A stretch of 64,000 nt of DNA from Apium graveolens (Eukaryota; Streptophyta; Magnoliopsida; Apiales; Apiaceae), in the NCBI RefSeq assembly GCF_009905375.1, contig NC_133653.1:98010609-98074608 (forward strand), given 5' to 3'. The translations under genes were made by a program, and so were the position numbers. The notes under the pieces are model-generated. The model had not been told where the DNA came from. It searched no databases and worked only from the letters and a program-made list of their open reading frames with translations. Position 1 is the stretch's first letter. Each line of letters starts with the position of its first letter. This document shows, in pieces, positions 32,153-44,024 of the stretch.

Positions 32153-35100
32153 TGTAACGACTGGGAAACTTACGTCTGTATTATATCATATTTATAATAA
32201 ATGATGTATGTTAATATGTCATTTATGTGCAATTATCTGTCAAACCCTAATTGTTACGTGTTACGTGTTACGTGTATTCCGTGTCATTTCAGTATTTTAA
32301 GATATTTTTCAGATATTTTATTTTTGCATTCATCGCTTTCATTTCAAACGTTTTACGACCCAAACCATGATTTTAAAGCCAGTATTTCAAATAAAATAAT
32401 GGGCCTTATTTTTCATCAAACGGCTTTTACCATCGCATTATTCTGAACATCTAGACATTTTATAATTTTTCTCGTTTTGCGAAAAATGACTTTTCCGGAC
32501 CCCATTGGGTGTTAAAAACCCCACAAAAATCATATTTTTATTTTTATAAAATTATAGGACTTTTATTTATACAATTTTTTTTGTATTTTTGCATTATTCA
32601 CATTTTTTGGGAAATTTTGACATATATATTGTATATATAAAATATTTATAAATTAAATTTTAATACCCAAAAATTATAAAAATTAGAGCCAAATATTTTT
32701 ATTAGATGTATAATTAGCCCCTTAATTTTATTTAGGAGTATTAATTTTTCAGCTATAAATACCCTAATAATTATTAATTTATTTAGTTAAAAATCATAAA
32801 ATTCTGCAATTATTCCCAATTTCCAGAAATTAGGGTTTGGTGTTCTTGACTTCCACCAGCGATTTGATCGTGATTCTGATCTCCAAATCAAGCATGTAAG
32901 TAGTCGTTACAAAGCTCTTGAGCTCTACTATCTGATTATACTATCAATTTCATGTCTTATATCCTCGATTTTCAATTCATATTTTTAAGGTTTATAGCTG
33001 AATTGGGCGTTTTTGATTCCTGAATTGTTTGATGATTTTGATGGTTCGTATAGCTTCCCCTGAGTCTTAGGAATGATTTTCTGTATTTACTTGATTTGTA
33101 TAACCCCTGGAAGGTTATAAATGAACTCTTGGTTTTTAGTAATTTTTGGATTCATTTTTGATTAATTATAGATGATGTTGATTGTTGTTGATTGGGGGGT
33201 TTTATTATAGAAGTTCGTAGCTTCGATTTGATATAGGTATTGTAGAATATGGTTTCGATTTTAAGGGGGAGTGATTTTCCGATGAACTCGACGGAAAAAG
33301 CTTGGAAATCTGCCGGAGTTCATCGGGGGGACGACGGGATGTCAGGAACGGGGCGGAGGGATGGCGGTTGCGGGCAGGAATTGATCTGGGCAGAAAAGAG
33401 ATCGAAACGGTGGTGTTTTCGCTGCAATCGGAGCTCGCCATGGCTTCGCCGGAACCGGCCACCGGCGACGGGTTCTGGGTTGTTCTTTAGGACCCGTGGT
33501 TGACCCGGTTTCGACTTGGGAAATGACCCGGGTTTGATCCTTCAATCCCCAAATCCATTTCCTATTTCCTGTTTCTGAATTTTTATTAATTATTTATATT
33601 TTATAAAATCAAAATTAGTTTTTATTAATTCTAAAAATCAAATAAAAATCAGTTTTAAATTCTGAAAGATATTATTAATAATTTCTAAATTATTTTCTTA
33701 ATTTCAAAATTCGAAAATTATTATTTGTTAATTATTTAACTGTTTATTTAATAATTTAATCATTTATTTATTATTTAATAATTAAGTAATTAATTAATAA
33801 ATAGGATTAAAAATAATCGAAGAATATGATTAAAGATTCGATAATTAGTTGAATAAAACGAGTAATTTGTATCTATACAGGTACTTGAACGATAAGTTCG
33901 ATTAATATTATTCGAGCAATAGTTAATTATTCGTAGAGTATCGTAATAATTATTCGCAACGAATAATTAAATAAAGATAGTTGATTTAAATCGTATAAAT
34001 TGTAATAATAACAGTAATGTGTTAATAATTATACGAGAGGGGTGAGTAACTCATATTAATGGGAGTAGTTGATCGGTGAATTGGATTCTGATTCGAATAA
34101 TAACTTATTTATTCTATAGTTATCGTAACAGCTGATTGTATCGATTATTTATTTGTAAATAATCGATCTAATCGAATAAGTAATAATAAATTGTAAATAT
34201 TTATAATAAATTGTAATTAATCCTAATAATTAGGGATTAATTCTTTTAAATTATTAAATAATTATATATTAATTATTTGTTAGTTATTTATTATTTATTA
34301 ATTACTTAAAAGTGATTAATTACTTCGATAATTAATCAAATAACTTTCAATAAATCATAACATATTCATTTTAACTCCAAAAATTATAGAAAGATTATTT
34401 TTGACTTTGATTTTTCTTAAATAATTATTTAAAAATAATTTTAGGGTTTAAAAATTTGTAATAATTATTTATATTGAATAATAAATTGAATTTTCAGTAT
34501 TTAATTGATATTAATTAGACCGTTAGTCCGATTTGAACGAAACGAAAGCCCTTTGACTCAGAAAAATGAATTCTTTTCATTAAAAATAATATTAAGGCCT
34601 AATTTCTTCTAGAACATAGTTGACTTTATTATCTACTTGATTATCAGTCGAAGTGCGTGCCGAGACGAGTCCGAAAAATTCCGAAAAAAAATGGGTAACA
34701 AGGCAGATGGTGATCAATAGAGCGATCAACGAGTCGATTTTAATTCTAAAAAAATTATTTTAACTATAAAAAATGATTATGTGCTTATGTGTTTATGTGG
34801 TTAATCAAGTCTACTTACTTATATGTAATATACGAGTCAGTCATAAGCGTATGGGTAGATAATAGGAACGAAATGAAATCGATTCAAGATGCGATTGAAG
34901 TACAAAATGACTTAACCAGTCTATTTTGCTAACAGAAGCTAAGCCAGCAAGGCAGGTTGAGTAGGTGATAGACGAAGGTGATTTAATTGCAGTGAGTCGC
35001 GTAGAAGGCAAGTTTCTCCCCTATTCTATTTTCAGAATAGTGATATTCTCATCAGATTCTTATCACATTTGCACTCTTTTTTATTCTCTTATTCATAATT

Positions 35101-35985
35101 CCTTTCAATTTTTGCTTATCTTTTTCATTTAACTTTATTGTTCATATTCCAATTGCTACTCACAATTGTTGATATATTCTGGTGATTTGAATATGTCAAA
35201 GCATACCGATTGTTCCGGTTGCTATTCCAGGGACTGGATAATAATACTTTGGGGATTAAGGTTACTTAATCCTAATGACCGAGACATAACTGGTGCCTTG
35301 GAATGGACCGTAGTGCCTGGGTGCCCGACGGGATCTATATAGTGAGATATAGATATGCACTGTATCCTGGCTGATCAACAGGGTATAGATGCGAACTTGA
35401 GCCCAGTTTAGTTCGTTGTATTCGCAATAATGGCCTTCTTTCTATTCTCGCGGGGTTATATCTTTACAGATATACCCGGGTTATGGATTCATTTAAAATG
35501 CTTTAACACTGTTTATATTTTATGGACTTGTTGAGCAATTGTTGGCTCACTCTTTTTGTTGTTATTCACCTTATTATTTTCAGTTAAGAAGGAATATGAA
35601 ACCCATCAGGACTCGAGTGGTAAAGAAGCGGGTCAAGCCTTGGGATCCTTTCATACCCAAGGTGTTGATCCCAATCTAGGAAGAAAGCTTTGAGTTGCCC
35701 GAACAGGTGGTGTGTAGATAGTTAGTATGTGTGTTTGAATGAAAGATGAACTTAGTTTAAAATGGATTAGACAATGGTTTGTAATAAAGAGAGTTATGAG
35801 ATTTTGAATTTGGTTTGTAATAAAAGTAGATAGTGGTTCTTGTTTTTATACTTCAACCTAAAAAGATCCTGGTTAGTGTTAAAGGGGTTTAGTTTTATTT
35901 CTTTATTATTGTTAATCAGATTGTACAGGGTTGGTGATTAGCTAGTAACCCCCAGACTTATACCCCGGGTCTGGAGGGCGTTACA
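32153..35985 (+). repeat. G2 3' LTR (3833 bp)
   Basis: Second copy of 22327-26151, TGTAACGACTGGG to GGGCGTTACA, with scattered substitutions and small indels such as an extra TTACGTG unit near 32265. The TATA, GC island and TGAGC-N8-GCTCA are all retained. Confidence 0.94.
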
Positions 35986-35990
35986 AAATG
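35986..35990 (+). repeat. Right target-site duplication of G2 (AAATG)
   Basis: Partner of 22322-22326, directly after the LTR end GGGCGTTACA. Confidence 0.92.
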
Positions 35991-37513
35991 TAAATGACTG
36001 TGGACTAGACAGATGTCTCCAGGTGTCTCTCACCAATCTTCAAAAACTGAGAGCATCTGAGATAGATGTAATAATTGACAAAGTACACAGAGTCATTCCA
36101 GAGGACACCCAGCTGCTAAAGGAACTCAAAAATGCTCAGATAGCTGCCTTCCCTGAAGTCTATCTTCATCTAAGCAGGGGGATTGCCTACATATGTCCAC
36201 AAACCCGAAAGTGCAGACACTTTACAGTTCATAAACACTGTGTGAGGAATAACTTGAGATTGATCATGACCCTTGAAACTGATCTAAAGACCAAAATCAA
36301 CAAAAAGCCTGAAGATGAGGAAATGATCAGGATCTTAGGGAGATATCTACAAAATGTTGAAACTATATTGCCCACAACAGACTATAATTTGAAGGAAGAC
36401 GAGGATGATGATAAGCAGAAGAATGACAGTCAAAAGCCTTCTGGCTCAAATCCAAGTCAAGCCTCTAAAGCAACTAGTGGCAAGGACAAAAGTCAAGGAG
36501 AGAAGAAGGAGGTTGAAAAGAAGGATGATGAGAAGAAGGGAGGAAGTGAGAGGAGAAGCAAGAAGAAAAATAATGGCTCAGAACCATAACAAACCCTAAA
36601 AATCCAAACACAACTAGCTCAACCTTTAGCTTAACCTTCAAAGTCAACTATCTCAAACATCAAACTACCTCAAACCTCTAAGCCCAAATTCCTATACAAG
36701 CAAACTGTTAATACTTTTCTAAAAATTCCAATCACCACAAGCCAAACATCTCTTCAGAAAATCTCAACCTTACCTTTTGTTAAACCATCACACAAAACTG
36801 ATTTCAAGTTTGTTGGGAGAAAACCTAAGAAAGCTAAGCCTACTGAAAAAGTTGAAGTTACTGAAAGGGTCATCTGAAATTGTTTCAAGCATAATGATTT
36901 TCTACCCTTAAACTGGTGCAGTTTAGATGAAGACTATTTTTAACAACTAGCTGAGGAAATAGTTAGAGTCTTGGTTGATACTATAAAGGAAGTAAGAATC
37001 TACTTTCAAGATGGGTCCTTCACTTTTCTAGGCAGCAATTTGATAGATACTCTCTCTCCAACAAAAATCAAGAGAGTGATAAGTTTGTTAAATGACAAGG
37101 ATACTGCTACAAGAGTATAGAGATCAGTTATAGCTGAATGGTTGATTGCAAGGGAGGAGAGAAGAGCAAGGGGTGAAGCAGAATATAAGGAGAAAGTATG
37201 ATGGGGAGACTGAAATGTATATCAAAAGATCAGAAGAACTTAAAGCAAAAGGGATGAGAAGAATCTCTAAAGATGGAGGATTTCTAAATGTAAAAGCTGG
37301 CTCATTTTCTAGATTTAGAATTGAAATGTTAGATGGTTATCCAAAGCAAGACAGACTCAAACTGATAGAAGCTCTAACAGGGACTCCAATCATAGAGGAA
37401 TTGAAATTCTTGTATATTTAAAAGACCTCATTAGAGCAGAATCAGAAGTTCCAATCTTTGTTTGATGCATGTAAATACTCAAACTCAAAATCATTTAATG
37501 TACAATTGTTGTA
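35991..37513 (+). pseudogene. Element B extra ORF, part 2 (broken)
   Basis: It resumes in the frame left at 22326. A stretch around 36023-36300 (RASEIDVIIDKVHRVIPED, CRHFTVHKHCVRNN) leads into an acidic then K/E-rich tail ending at 36589. After a degenerate gap with stops (36590-36830), coding resemblance resumes (DTIKEVRIYFQDGSFTFLG near 36975-37035; 37146-37421, LDGYPKQDRLKLIEALTGTP). Stops are present at about 36877, 36942, 37118 and 37419. The terminal block resembles the last region of the A extra ORF in composition and position before the polypurine tract. Confidence 0.68.
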
Positions 37514-37605
37514 ATTCTGTCAATTTTTATATTAGTCTTATTTTCAGTTTTAACTTGGGGTTAGTCTTGTTAACAGGCATGAATTTGTGTTAAGCAATCT
37601 TCTCA

Positions 37606-37620
37606 CGAATTGGGGGAGAT
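37606..37620 (+). other. Element B polypurine tract
   Basis: CGAATTGGGGGAGAT directly precedes TGTTGTGTAAGACATG, the LTR start. It is equivalent to the tract in A. The 37514-37605 stretch before it is an AT-rich 3' UTR with nothing else visible. Confidence 0.82.
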
Positions 37621-38126
37621 TGTTGTGTAAGACATGCCTATACTTTAATAAGACTCGGTCAAATTGACAACCCTAAGTTGTATTGTAATCTTAGTTTGAA
37701 TTTTGTACTTGTAACATTTAAAGTCTGTAAAAATGTCAAAAAAGCAAACTAGAGTCTTTTTCTTTAAATAGTATCAAGCCTAAGAATTCAATCTGGAAGA
37801 AGATCAAGAAGATCATGCCTCAGAAGAATTATGAAGAAGCTTGGAGTTGAATGAATCTGTTTTGGGAAAAATGTTCTAAGTCAAGATCTCTACAAGTCAC
37901 AGATTTAGTGTTATAGAGAAGTCATTCGAGAACTCTAGAATGACTTATAGAGAACTGAGGAAAGCTAGTAGAGAACTCAGAGATATCGACAAGCCAAATT
38001 GAAGACATGAAGATTGGAAATATCGACAAGTCATTTCTTCACTAGAGAACTCAGAGTTATCGACAAGTCAATATTCATTAGAGAACTCTGAGTTATCGAT
38101 AAGCCAGAATTCACTAGAGAACTCTG
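37621..38126 (+). repeat. Element B 3' LTR, first part
   Basis: It starts TGTTGTGTAAGACATGCC after the polypurine tract. From about 37915 to 38125 it holds a degenerate repeat built from AGAGAACTC(T/A)GAG and TATCGA(T/C)AAG, at least four copies. It is cut at 38126 by the truncated end of element C. Confidence 0.78.
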
Positions 38127-41100
38127 GAAATTAATACTTATTTTGTTGTCCTATCAAATTAGATATCAATATGAACTTTGATGCTCACAACATCCCATAC
38201 TGAAGTCAACATGAATCATCTATACTAATACCACCTTTGATATTTAACAACAACCTAAATATCCACATCAAGCAAAAACTGAATCAAAACTGCATTTCAC
38301 CTTTAATCCAAAATAGAAACAGTTGATAAACCATTTATTTTAAAATTATCAAAACAATATCATAAATTAGATTGGAATCTTCGAACAACGGTGTGTTGCC
38401 GCCGGTGATTAGTCGCGGAGCAACACCGGTATATCGAAGCATATTCAACTAAACAAGGGGGTACCCAAGGCACATATCGGCCTAACAAGGTGTTATATCC
38501 TGTATAACACATAGCTCACACTGGACCACCGCCAAGGCCTCTTACGCAACCATCCAATCTTAAAAATATTTTATTGAAAGGAGTCATAATACTCGACACC
38601 CTTATAAACTTTTATTCCCTCATTTACTTGGGCAGGAATACTCGCAAAACCAACTCATTTTTCTCAAAACCCAAAACATTCATAAATCCATTCATTTGAT
38701 AAGTAAAATCACTTAGCTATTCTAAATATAGAATAGCAGAAGAGTACTTGCATAAAAAGAATCATTTAATTCAACGATATGTAAAACATTTATCTATTCC
38801 AGCCGAGAATATGGAAAGCAATACTTGCATAAGAAGATTTAAAATAAATATCACTTGAACAGTAAGTGATGATAGGGATACTTGCCTTTGAGTTTTATCA
38901 ATTAGTCACACTCGCAATGACGCATCTATTCTGACATTCTGTCTCAAAACATCACCGTCCTTCTTTTCAACACTTTACTAATATGATGCTCCTGCGATTG
39001 CTAGAAGCCAAATATCCAATACCATTCCATCTTATTCTTTATCCAACATCTTGTCATGATCAACTCGAATGATCTGTATCTATAATTAAAAGATACAATT
39101 TTAATCATCTAAACGATAATTACTCGACGAACTGCGCGTCAAAATCCTGTCGTCTACCATACGATAGCCCACACATCAATTAAACAGTCAAACACAAGAC
39201 TATTGACCCACTTACACACGTAATTTACATAACATATAAACATGTCACTCACATATCATATAATTCATATCACACATGCTTCGATTCGTCAAAAGGTTCG
39301 ACTCGGTACGTTTAAAACTGAAATCGGGTCAAAAATATGATTTATCGCTCAAAAATCGACGCAGTATGATTTGTAAAATAAGCGACCTTTTGAAAAAAAA
39401 AGAACTTGGGTCTCGAAAGTATTTTTAATGAAAGCAAAACATTTTCCTGAGTCTAGACGTGTTCATTTCATATTAAACGGACAAACGGTCTATTTATTAT
39501 AAATAAAATAAGAATAAATTAAAACATATTATAAATAATTGAATCAAATTATGATTTTCGAAAATAATAAAAGATAATAATTTGAAATTGAAATAAATAT
39601 TTTAGAAAAAAATTCGAAATAACGTCTTTATAAAACAGACTTTTCCCGGGGTCATAACCCCTCAAAATCAATCCCAAACCAACACAATCCAACTGTACTC
39701 TAATAAAATCAATAAATTTAAACACACAATAATTCATATTTGCACGTATAAACACGCCGGAAACGAAAAATACGGCCAAAAGCGACTTCTACAAAAACTT
39801 CTAAAAATTATGAAATAAATATATAAACACTAACATGCTATAATATACACAAGTACGAAGGCGGAATTTCGGAATCATTACCCAAAATAAATTATGATCA
39901 CCCCGAGGAGAATATCTGATGTCCGGAAAATATCTCCATAAAAATCTGAAATTAATAGCGATAGATATATACACACTGAGATGCCATGTGGAGTAATCAA
40001 CACCGTCAAACTCCTTTTCTAAACCCCGGAAATAAATTAAACGGAAAATATGCTCCGCAAATTTTCTTCTCAAAACCTCGAATATATATACCTATGCGTA
40101 GGTATCAAAGCGCTAATCATTTATATATATAACAATTGAAATTTGGACGGACGGTTGAGAAGAAATGAATTTTTGAAAATTAAAAATATATAAACTTACG
40201 GAGAGAGGAGAGAGGAGAGAACAGAGCGTTTGGGGGGGGACTAGCTGCGGGAGAGAAGATAAAGATGGGGGGCTGTTAACGTGGGTAGGTTTAGGAATAG
40301 ATTTTCTTTCTTGTTTTTTTTTCTTTTTGTTTTTTTCTTTGTTTGTTTTTTTTTAAATAAAAATCAAAACAAAATAATTAAAATTAGCCCAAAATAATAA
40401 TTACCGGGGAATAATATTTAATCAAATAAATATAAAATTTATATCAAAATTCCCCAAAAATTATGAATATTCCCAATATACGAAAATATAAAATATTTGG
40501 AAGTCCCAAAATTTTATAAAAATGTAAATACAATTTTTGTGCGGTTTGACGTTCTGATAGGGGCCCGGTCCGATAATTTTTATGAAACTGAAATATTTCT
40601 AAAATTCTCGGAATATTTAAAAACTAATAAAATAAAAAAATTCATAATTTTAAAGCATATTTGACTCGCGCGCTACACCCGCATTTTACGATTTAACGAA
40701 CAAACGTGCGAGTAAATATAATTTGAAAAAAAAATTTGAAACAATTATAAAATTCTCAAAATATTCAAAACTTAAGAAAATATACATTTCATGATTTTTG
40801 AAACATTCTGAAATTTAATGCTGAATTTATACTTATATATCGGATCCAAAAAAAATTACTTAGCCGCTAAGTAACTATAAAAACGATACAATTTAATACC
40901 AGATTTGGATAATTATCAAAACAGAGCTTCCTGTAAAATACTTTATATAAAAATAAGATGATAATATCTCTCTTTTTGAAAATATGTATTTTATCGATCT
41001 ATAAAATGATTTGTGTATCGAAAATTTCACAACGGGACTCGTACAGGTCAGACCGTATCCCCGTAGAGATGCACAAAAAGCCCGGGCCCGAAAATCTGGC

Positions 41101-42475
41101 CCGGCCCGATCCGGTTAAAACTCGGTCAAGCCCGGCCCGGTCTCGGCCCGGGCTTCGGGCCTCGACGGGCCCTATATTTTTAGGCAAAGTCCGGACCGGC
41201 CTGGCCCGGTTAAAAGCCCGGGCTTCGGCCCGGCCCGGTTCGATTAAAAGCCCGAAAAAGCCCGGTTATAATCTGATTATTCTAATATATTTTCTTATAT
41301 AGTTATAAATTCAGATTTACTATATATATAAATAATACTTTAAACACATATATATTTACATATTTGTGATTAATAATATTATTTATATTCTTCGTTGCAT
41401 AAATAATGAAAGAAGATATAATAAGTACACTATATATATTTGGATATCATTGTTATCATAACAATAATAAAATATATTATTCTATAAACATGTTTATTTT
41501 TTACCGAATTTAAATATTTTCATAAAATATTTTATATAAACTAATACATTTTTACGATTATCTAGTTGTTAACATATGTATTCTTTGGAATCTCTAATAT
41601 TACTCAATCCGATTTAAATTAGAAAAAAGCCCGGCCCGATCCGATCCTGCCCGAAAAAAAGCCCGATTAAGCCCGCCTCGAGGGCCCAAACGGGCTCTGA
41701 CATTTTCAGAAAGCCCGACCCGGCCCGGTCAATGTCAAAGCCCGAAAAACCCGGCCCGGTCAAAGCCCAGACTTTTTAAGGCACGGTCAAAGCCCGGCCC
41801 GGTGGGCCTTTTGTGCATCTCTATATACCGGATCGAAAAAGTCAAAACACGAAAAGTGTTCAGAATTATCATATTAGGTTAGTAAAGAGTTTTCGGAAGA
41901 GTTTCGGGTTGTAAAAACGCAAAAACGGTTGAAGTGGGACGATTTCCGATTCTAAAAAGTAATTTTATAATTACGTAAAAATAATCATTATTAATTCTAT
42001 AGATCCTTATAAAATCATATAATACTCCAAAAATTACCATAAAATAGCAAAGCAGTCTATATTTTATTCTGGATAATTAAAGATTAAAATATCTAAATTT
42101 TTATCAGAAATAAACATCCAAATATTGATATTAATTATCAAATAATTCAACAAAATTCACATAAAATCACATAATAATTATTTATTGATAAAAATAATTA
42201 CATAATATTTCCCGGATATTACAAAACAATTTCAATTTACCGATATCAATAAGATCGGCTTTCAAATAACTTTTGAAAATAATACATTTAAGTAAATATT
42301 TTCTGAAATTAACAAGGATTGATACAACACTTAACAATTAGCACATGACCATTTAATAACACAAACTTGTCAAACAGGAATAAAATATCCAGCGTTTTAT
42401 TCCTTCCAAATCAGAATATCACATAAATATATTCAAATATTAATAATAATAATTCTGAAAATACAGGATATCACA
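38127..42475 (-). repeat. Element C 3' LTR (left copy), truncated and interrupted
   Basis: It matches 53104-56657 after removal of a 760-bp insertion at 41064-41823. The end corresponding to 52440-53103 plus 43912-44024 is missing. At the break, GAACTCT (38119-38125) in B's LTR equals the bases just past the break in the intact copy (53096-53102). The LTR interior contains CT-rich and T-rich tracts (40200-40360) that generate spurious ORFs. Confidence 0.85.
41064..41823. mobile_element. hAT-like non-autonomous DNA element, 760 bp
   Basis: Terminal inverted repeats TAGAGATGCACAAAA at the left match the reverse complement of TTTTGTGCATCTCTA at the right. Subterminal zones are packed with GCCCGG/CCCGGCCC motifs and the core is AT-rich without a transposase ORF. 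The equivalent place in the right LTR (near 56018) is uninterrupted. An imperfect 8-bp duplication of GTATCCCG flanks it. TIR start, 8-bp TSD and short size fit hAT; the superfamily assignment is inference. Confidence 0.82.
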
Positions 42476-42490
42476 ATCTACCCCCTTATA
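42476..42490 (-). other. Element C polypurine tract
   Basis: On the minus strand this reads TATAAGGGGGTAGAT just before LTR start TGTGATATCC. It is preceded by GAGGACAGAATCC as in the chromovirus G2. Confidence 0.85.
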
Positions 42491-43896
42491 AGGATTCTGT
42501 CCTCGAAATCAGCAGAAGAGAGCACTAAGGGTTTTCTAACCAACTTCCCAATCTTGTATATGTAACTTTTCTCAAAATTTTAAATAACACTGAAATTCCT
42601 TATACCACACAGTTATCATATGAGCTTCACTCCGCATTATTGTTCCATCCACATCCTTTGACTAATTTCTCAATAGAATCACTTTTACTGATTACGAGAA
42701 AGAAGAATAAAGAGAAAGATAGAGAAAAAGAAAAGAAAGAGAGATAGAGAGAAATTAAAAAAAAGAAATAAAGAAACAGGCTGACTTCGCTATATGCCAG
42801 AGACATTTTAATCGCATTGCAATCTACTGATGTTATTTGTAATTTGATCACATAATCCTGCTTTGACTTGACCAGGATAACTCAGCTTAACTTGATTAGC
42901 ATACCTTCGAATATTTGAGATGATAAAATCGTGGAATTCCAAAAAGAAAAGAATTTGATATCATAACAAGACCAAAATCTGAATTTGTGAAAAAGTATTG
43001 TTGTAATAAGAGAATAACTGAGAGATCAATATGATCAAATGAAGTTGGTATTGTGTGTCCAAATTAAGACACTACTAAAGGTTATTAACCTTCTTGTAGT
43101 CACAATACACACAAGTGATGGCATCCCATCTAACTCCTATCACACAGACAGGTATACCTTGTGTCCCCTATAGTTAGGGTTGTTCATCTCAGTCAGAATA
43201 AAAGAATATAAAAGGAATTCAAAATCAAATGAATAAAACTGAAAAGATTTCAAAGCTGATATTTCTGAAGGAAATGAAATCCAGAGAACAAAATTCTGGC
43301 ACTAAATGAGCAACTGGTGTCACATCACCAAGAAACTATCCACCAAATAAGAAAAGTGGAATTAAATTATCATAACTTGGCAGAGCTATCAAAACCTGAA
43401 AAATAGGCTTCATGACAGCCTCTGGCACATTTAAAATACATACATGATTGAAAATGGATGTTAGGGAATATATCCCCTAACAGATACCTCTTTTTGAGAG
43501 ATGTCAAAAGAAATTATAGAAAGAAAAGGTATTGCCAAGGTCTTAATACTTATCTTCTATTTGAACTCATCTAATGATTCATCATCCGCTTCCACGTCTT
43601 AATTTTATCGATGATCTACGTCATCGTCGACTCATAGCATTCTCCAAAGATTTCACAATAGACGTTTTGTAGCTACCATGAGTATTGTCCAGCTCAACAC
43701 AACCAACTCAAACTAGCCAGCCTATCTTAACTTAATTGTTGGTACTATATCCAATAGTCCAACATGAACTCGAAATGGGCTCTGACGTCCTTAAATAACT
43801 ATACCTACTCTTACATGAACTCGAAATGGGCTATGACGTCCTTAAATAACTATACCTACTCTTACACACTCTCGTTTCTAGGTTACTATTACCTCA
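42491..43896 (-). other. Element C interior, non-coding
   Basis: About 1.4 kb with no supportable ORF. It contains a purine-rich tract (42700-42770), a short inverted repeat TGTTAGGG/CCCCTAACA (about 43460-43482), a leader-like piece resembling the G1 leader (43080-43170) and a 51-bp tandem duplication. It appears to consist of leader plus pre-PPT sequence only, with gag-pol lost. Confidence 0.7.
43763..43864. repeat. 51-bp tandem duplication in element C
   Basis: Units 43763-43813 and 43814-43864 begin CATGAACTCGAAATGGGCT and differ by one visible base (TCTGACG versus TATGACG), close to the PBS. Confidence 0.93.
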
Positions 43897-43908
43897 GCTC
43901 TGATACCA
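43897..43908 (-). other. Element C primer-binding site
   Basis: On the minus strand TGGTATCAGAGC follows the LTR end GGGGCGTTACA by three bases. It is the initiator tRNA-Met type and fixes orientation and LTR end. Confidence 0.92.
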
Positions 43909-43911
43909 ACC

Positions 43912-44024
43912 TGTAACGCCCCCAAACCCGGGGTCAGTGGATTTGGTCATCACTATGAAACCTCAATCCAAATCAACTTGTTTAATCAATAAATAAATGC
44001 CAACAGAAAATATTTATCATCTAT
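43912..44024 (-). repeat. Element C 5' LTR, PBS-proximal part
   Basis: LTR terminus TGTAACGCCCCCAAACCCGG up to the insertion of E. It continues at 52440 beyond E; the five bases TCTAT at 44020-44024 and 52435-52439 are E's TSD. Confidence 0.88.

Larger units (their letters stand above)
22327..35985 (+). mobile_element. G2: full-length Tekay/Del-type Ty3/gypsy chromovirus with an additional ORF before gag
   Basis: A 13.7-kb insertion with LTRs of 3825 and 3833 bp (TGTAAC...GTTACA), PBS, an extra ORF, gag, protease, RT, RNase H, integrase, chromodomain-like tail, PPT and a perfect 5-bp TSD. The order RT-RNase H-integrase is Ty3/gypsy; the tail near 31960-32110 and long LTRs suggest the Tekay/Del chromovirus group. 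Three frameshifts and seven premature stops inactivate it. The LTRs look about 95-97% alike by eye. Confidence 0.94.

Noticed and set aside
37915..38125. Possible CRISPR-like repeat array
   Set aside because: Units are degenerate and spacing irregular, they lie in a plant LTR, and no cas-like gene is present; this is an LTR internal repeat.
40958..41302. 114-aa Arg/Pro-rich ORF over the hAT-like element
   Set aside because: It is produced by repeated GCCCGG words at the transposon end and crosses the insertion boundary.
43460..43482. TGTTAGGG/CCCCTAACA inverted repeat as a tiny transposon
   Set aside because: Only about 8 bp of inverted repeat with no TSD or second copy; most likely chance.
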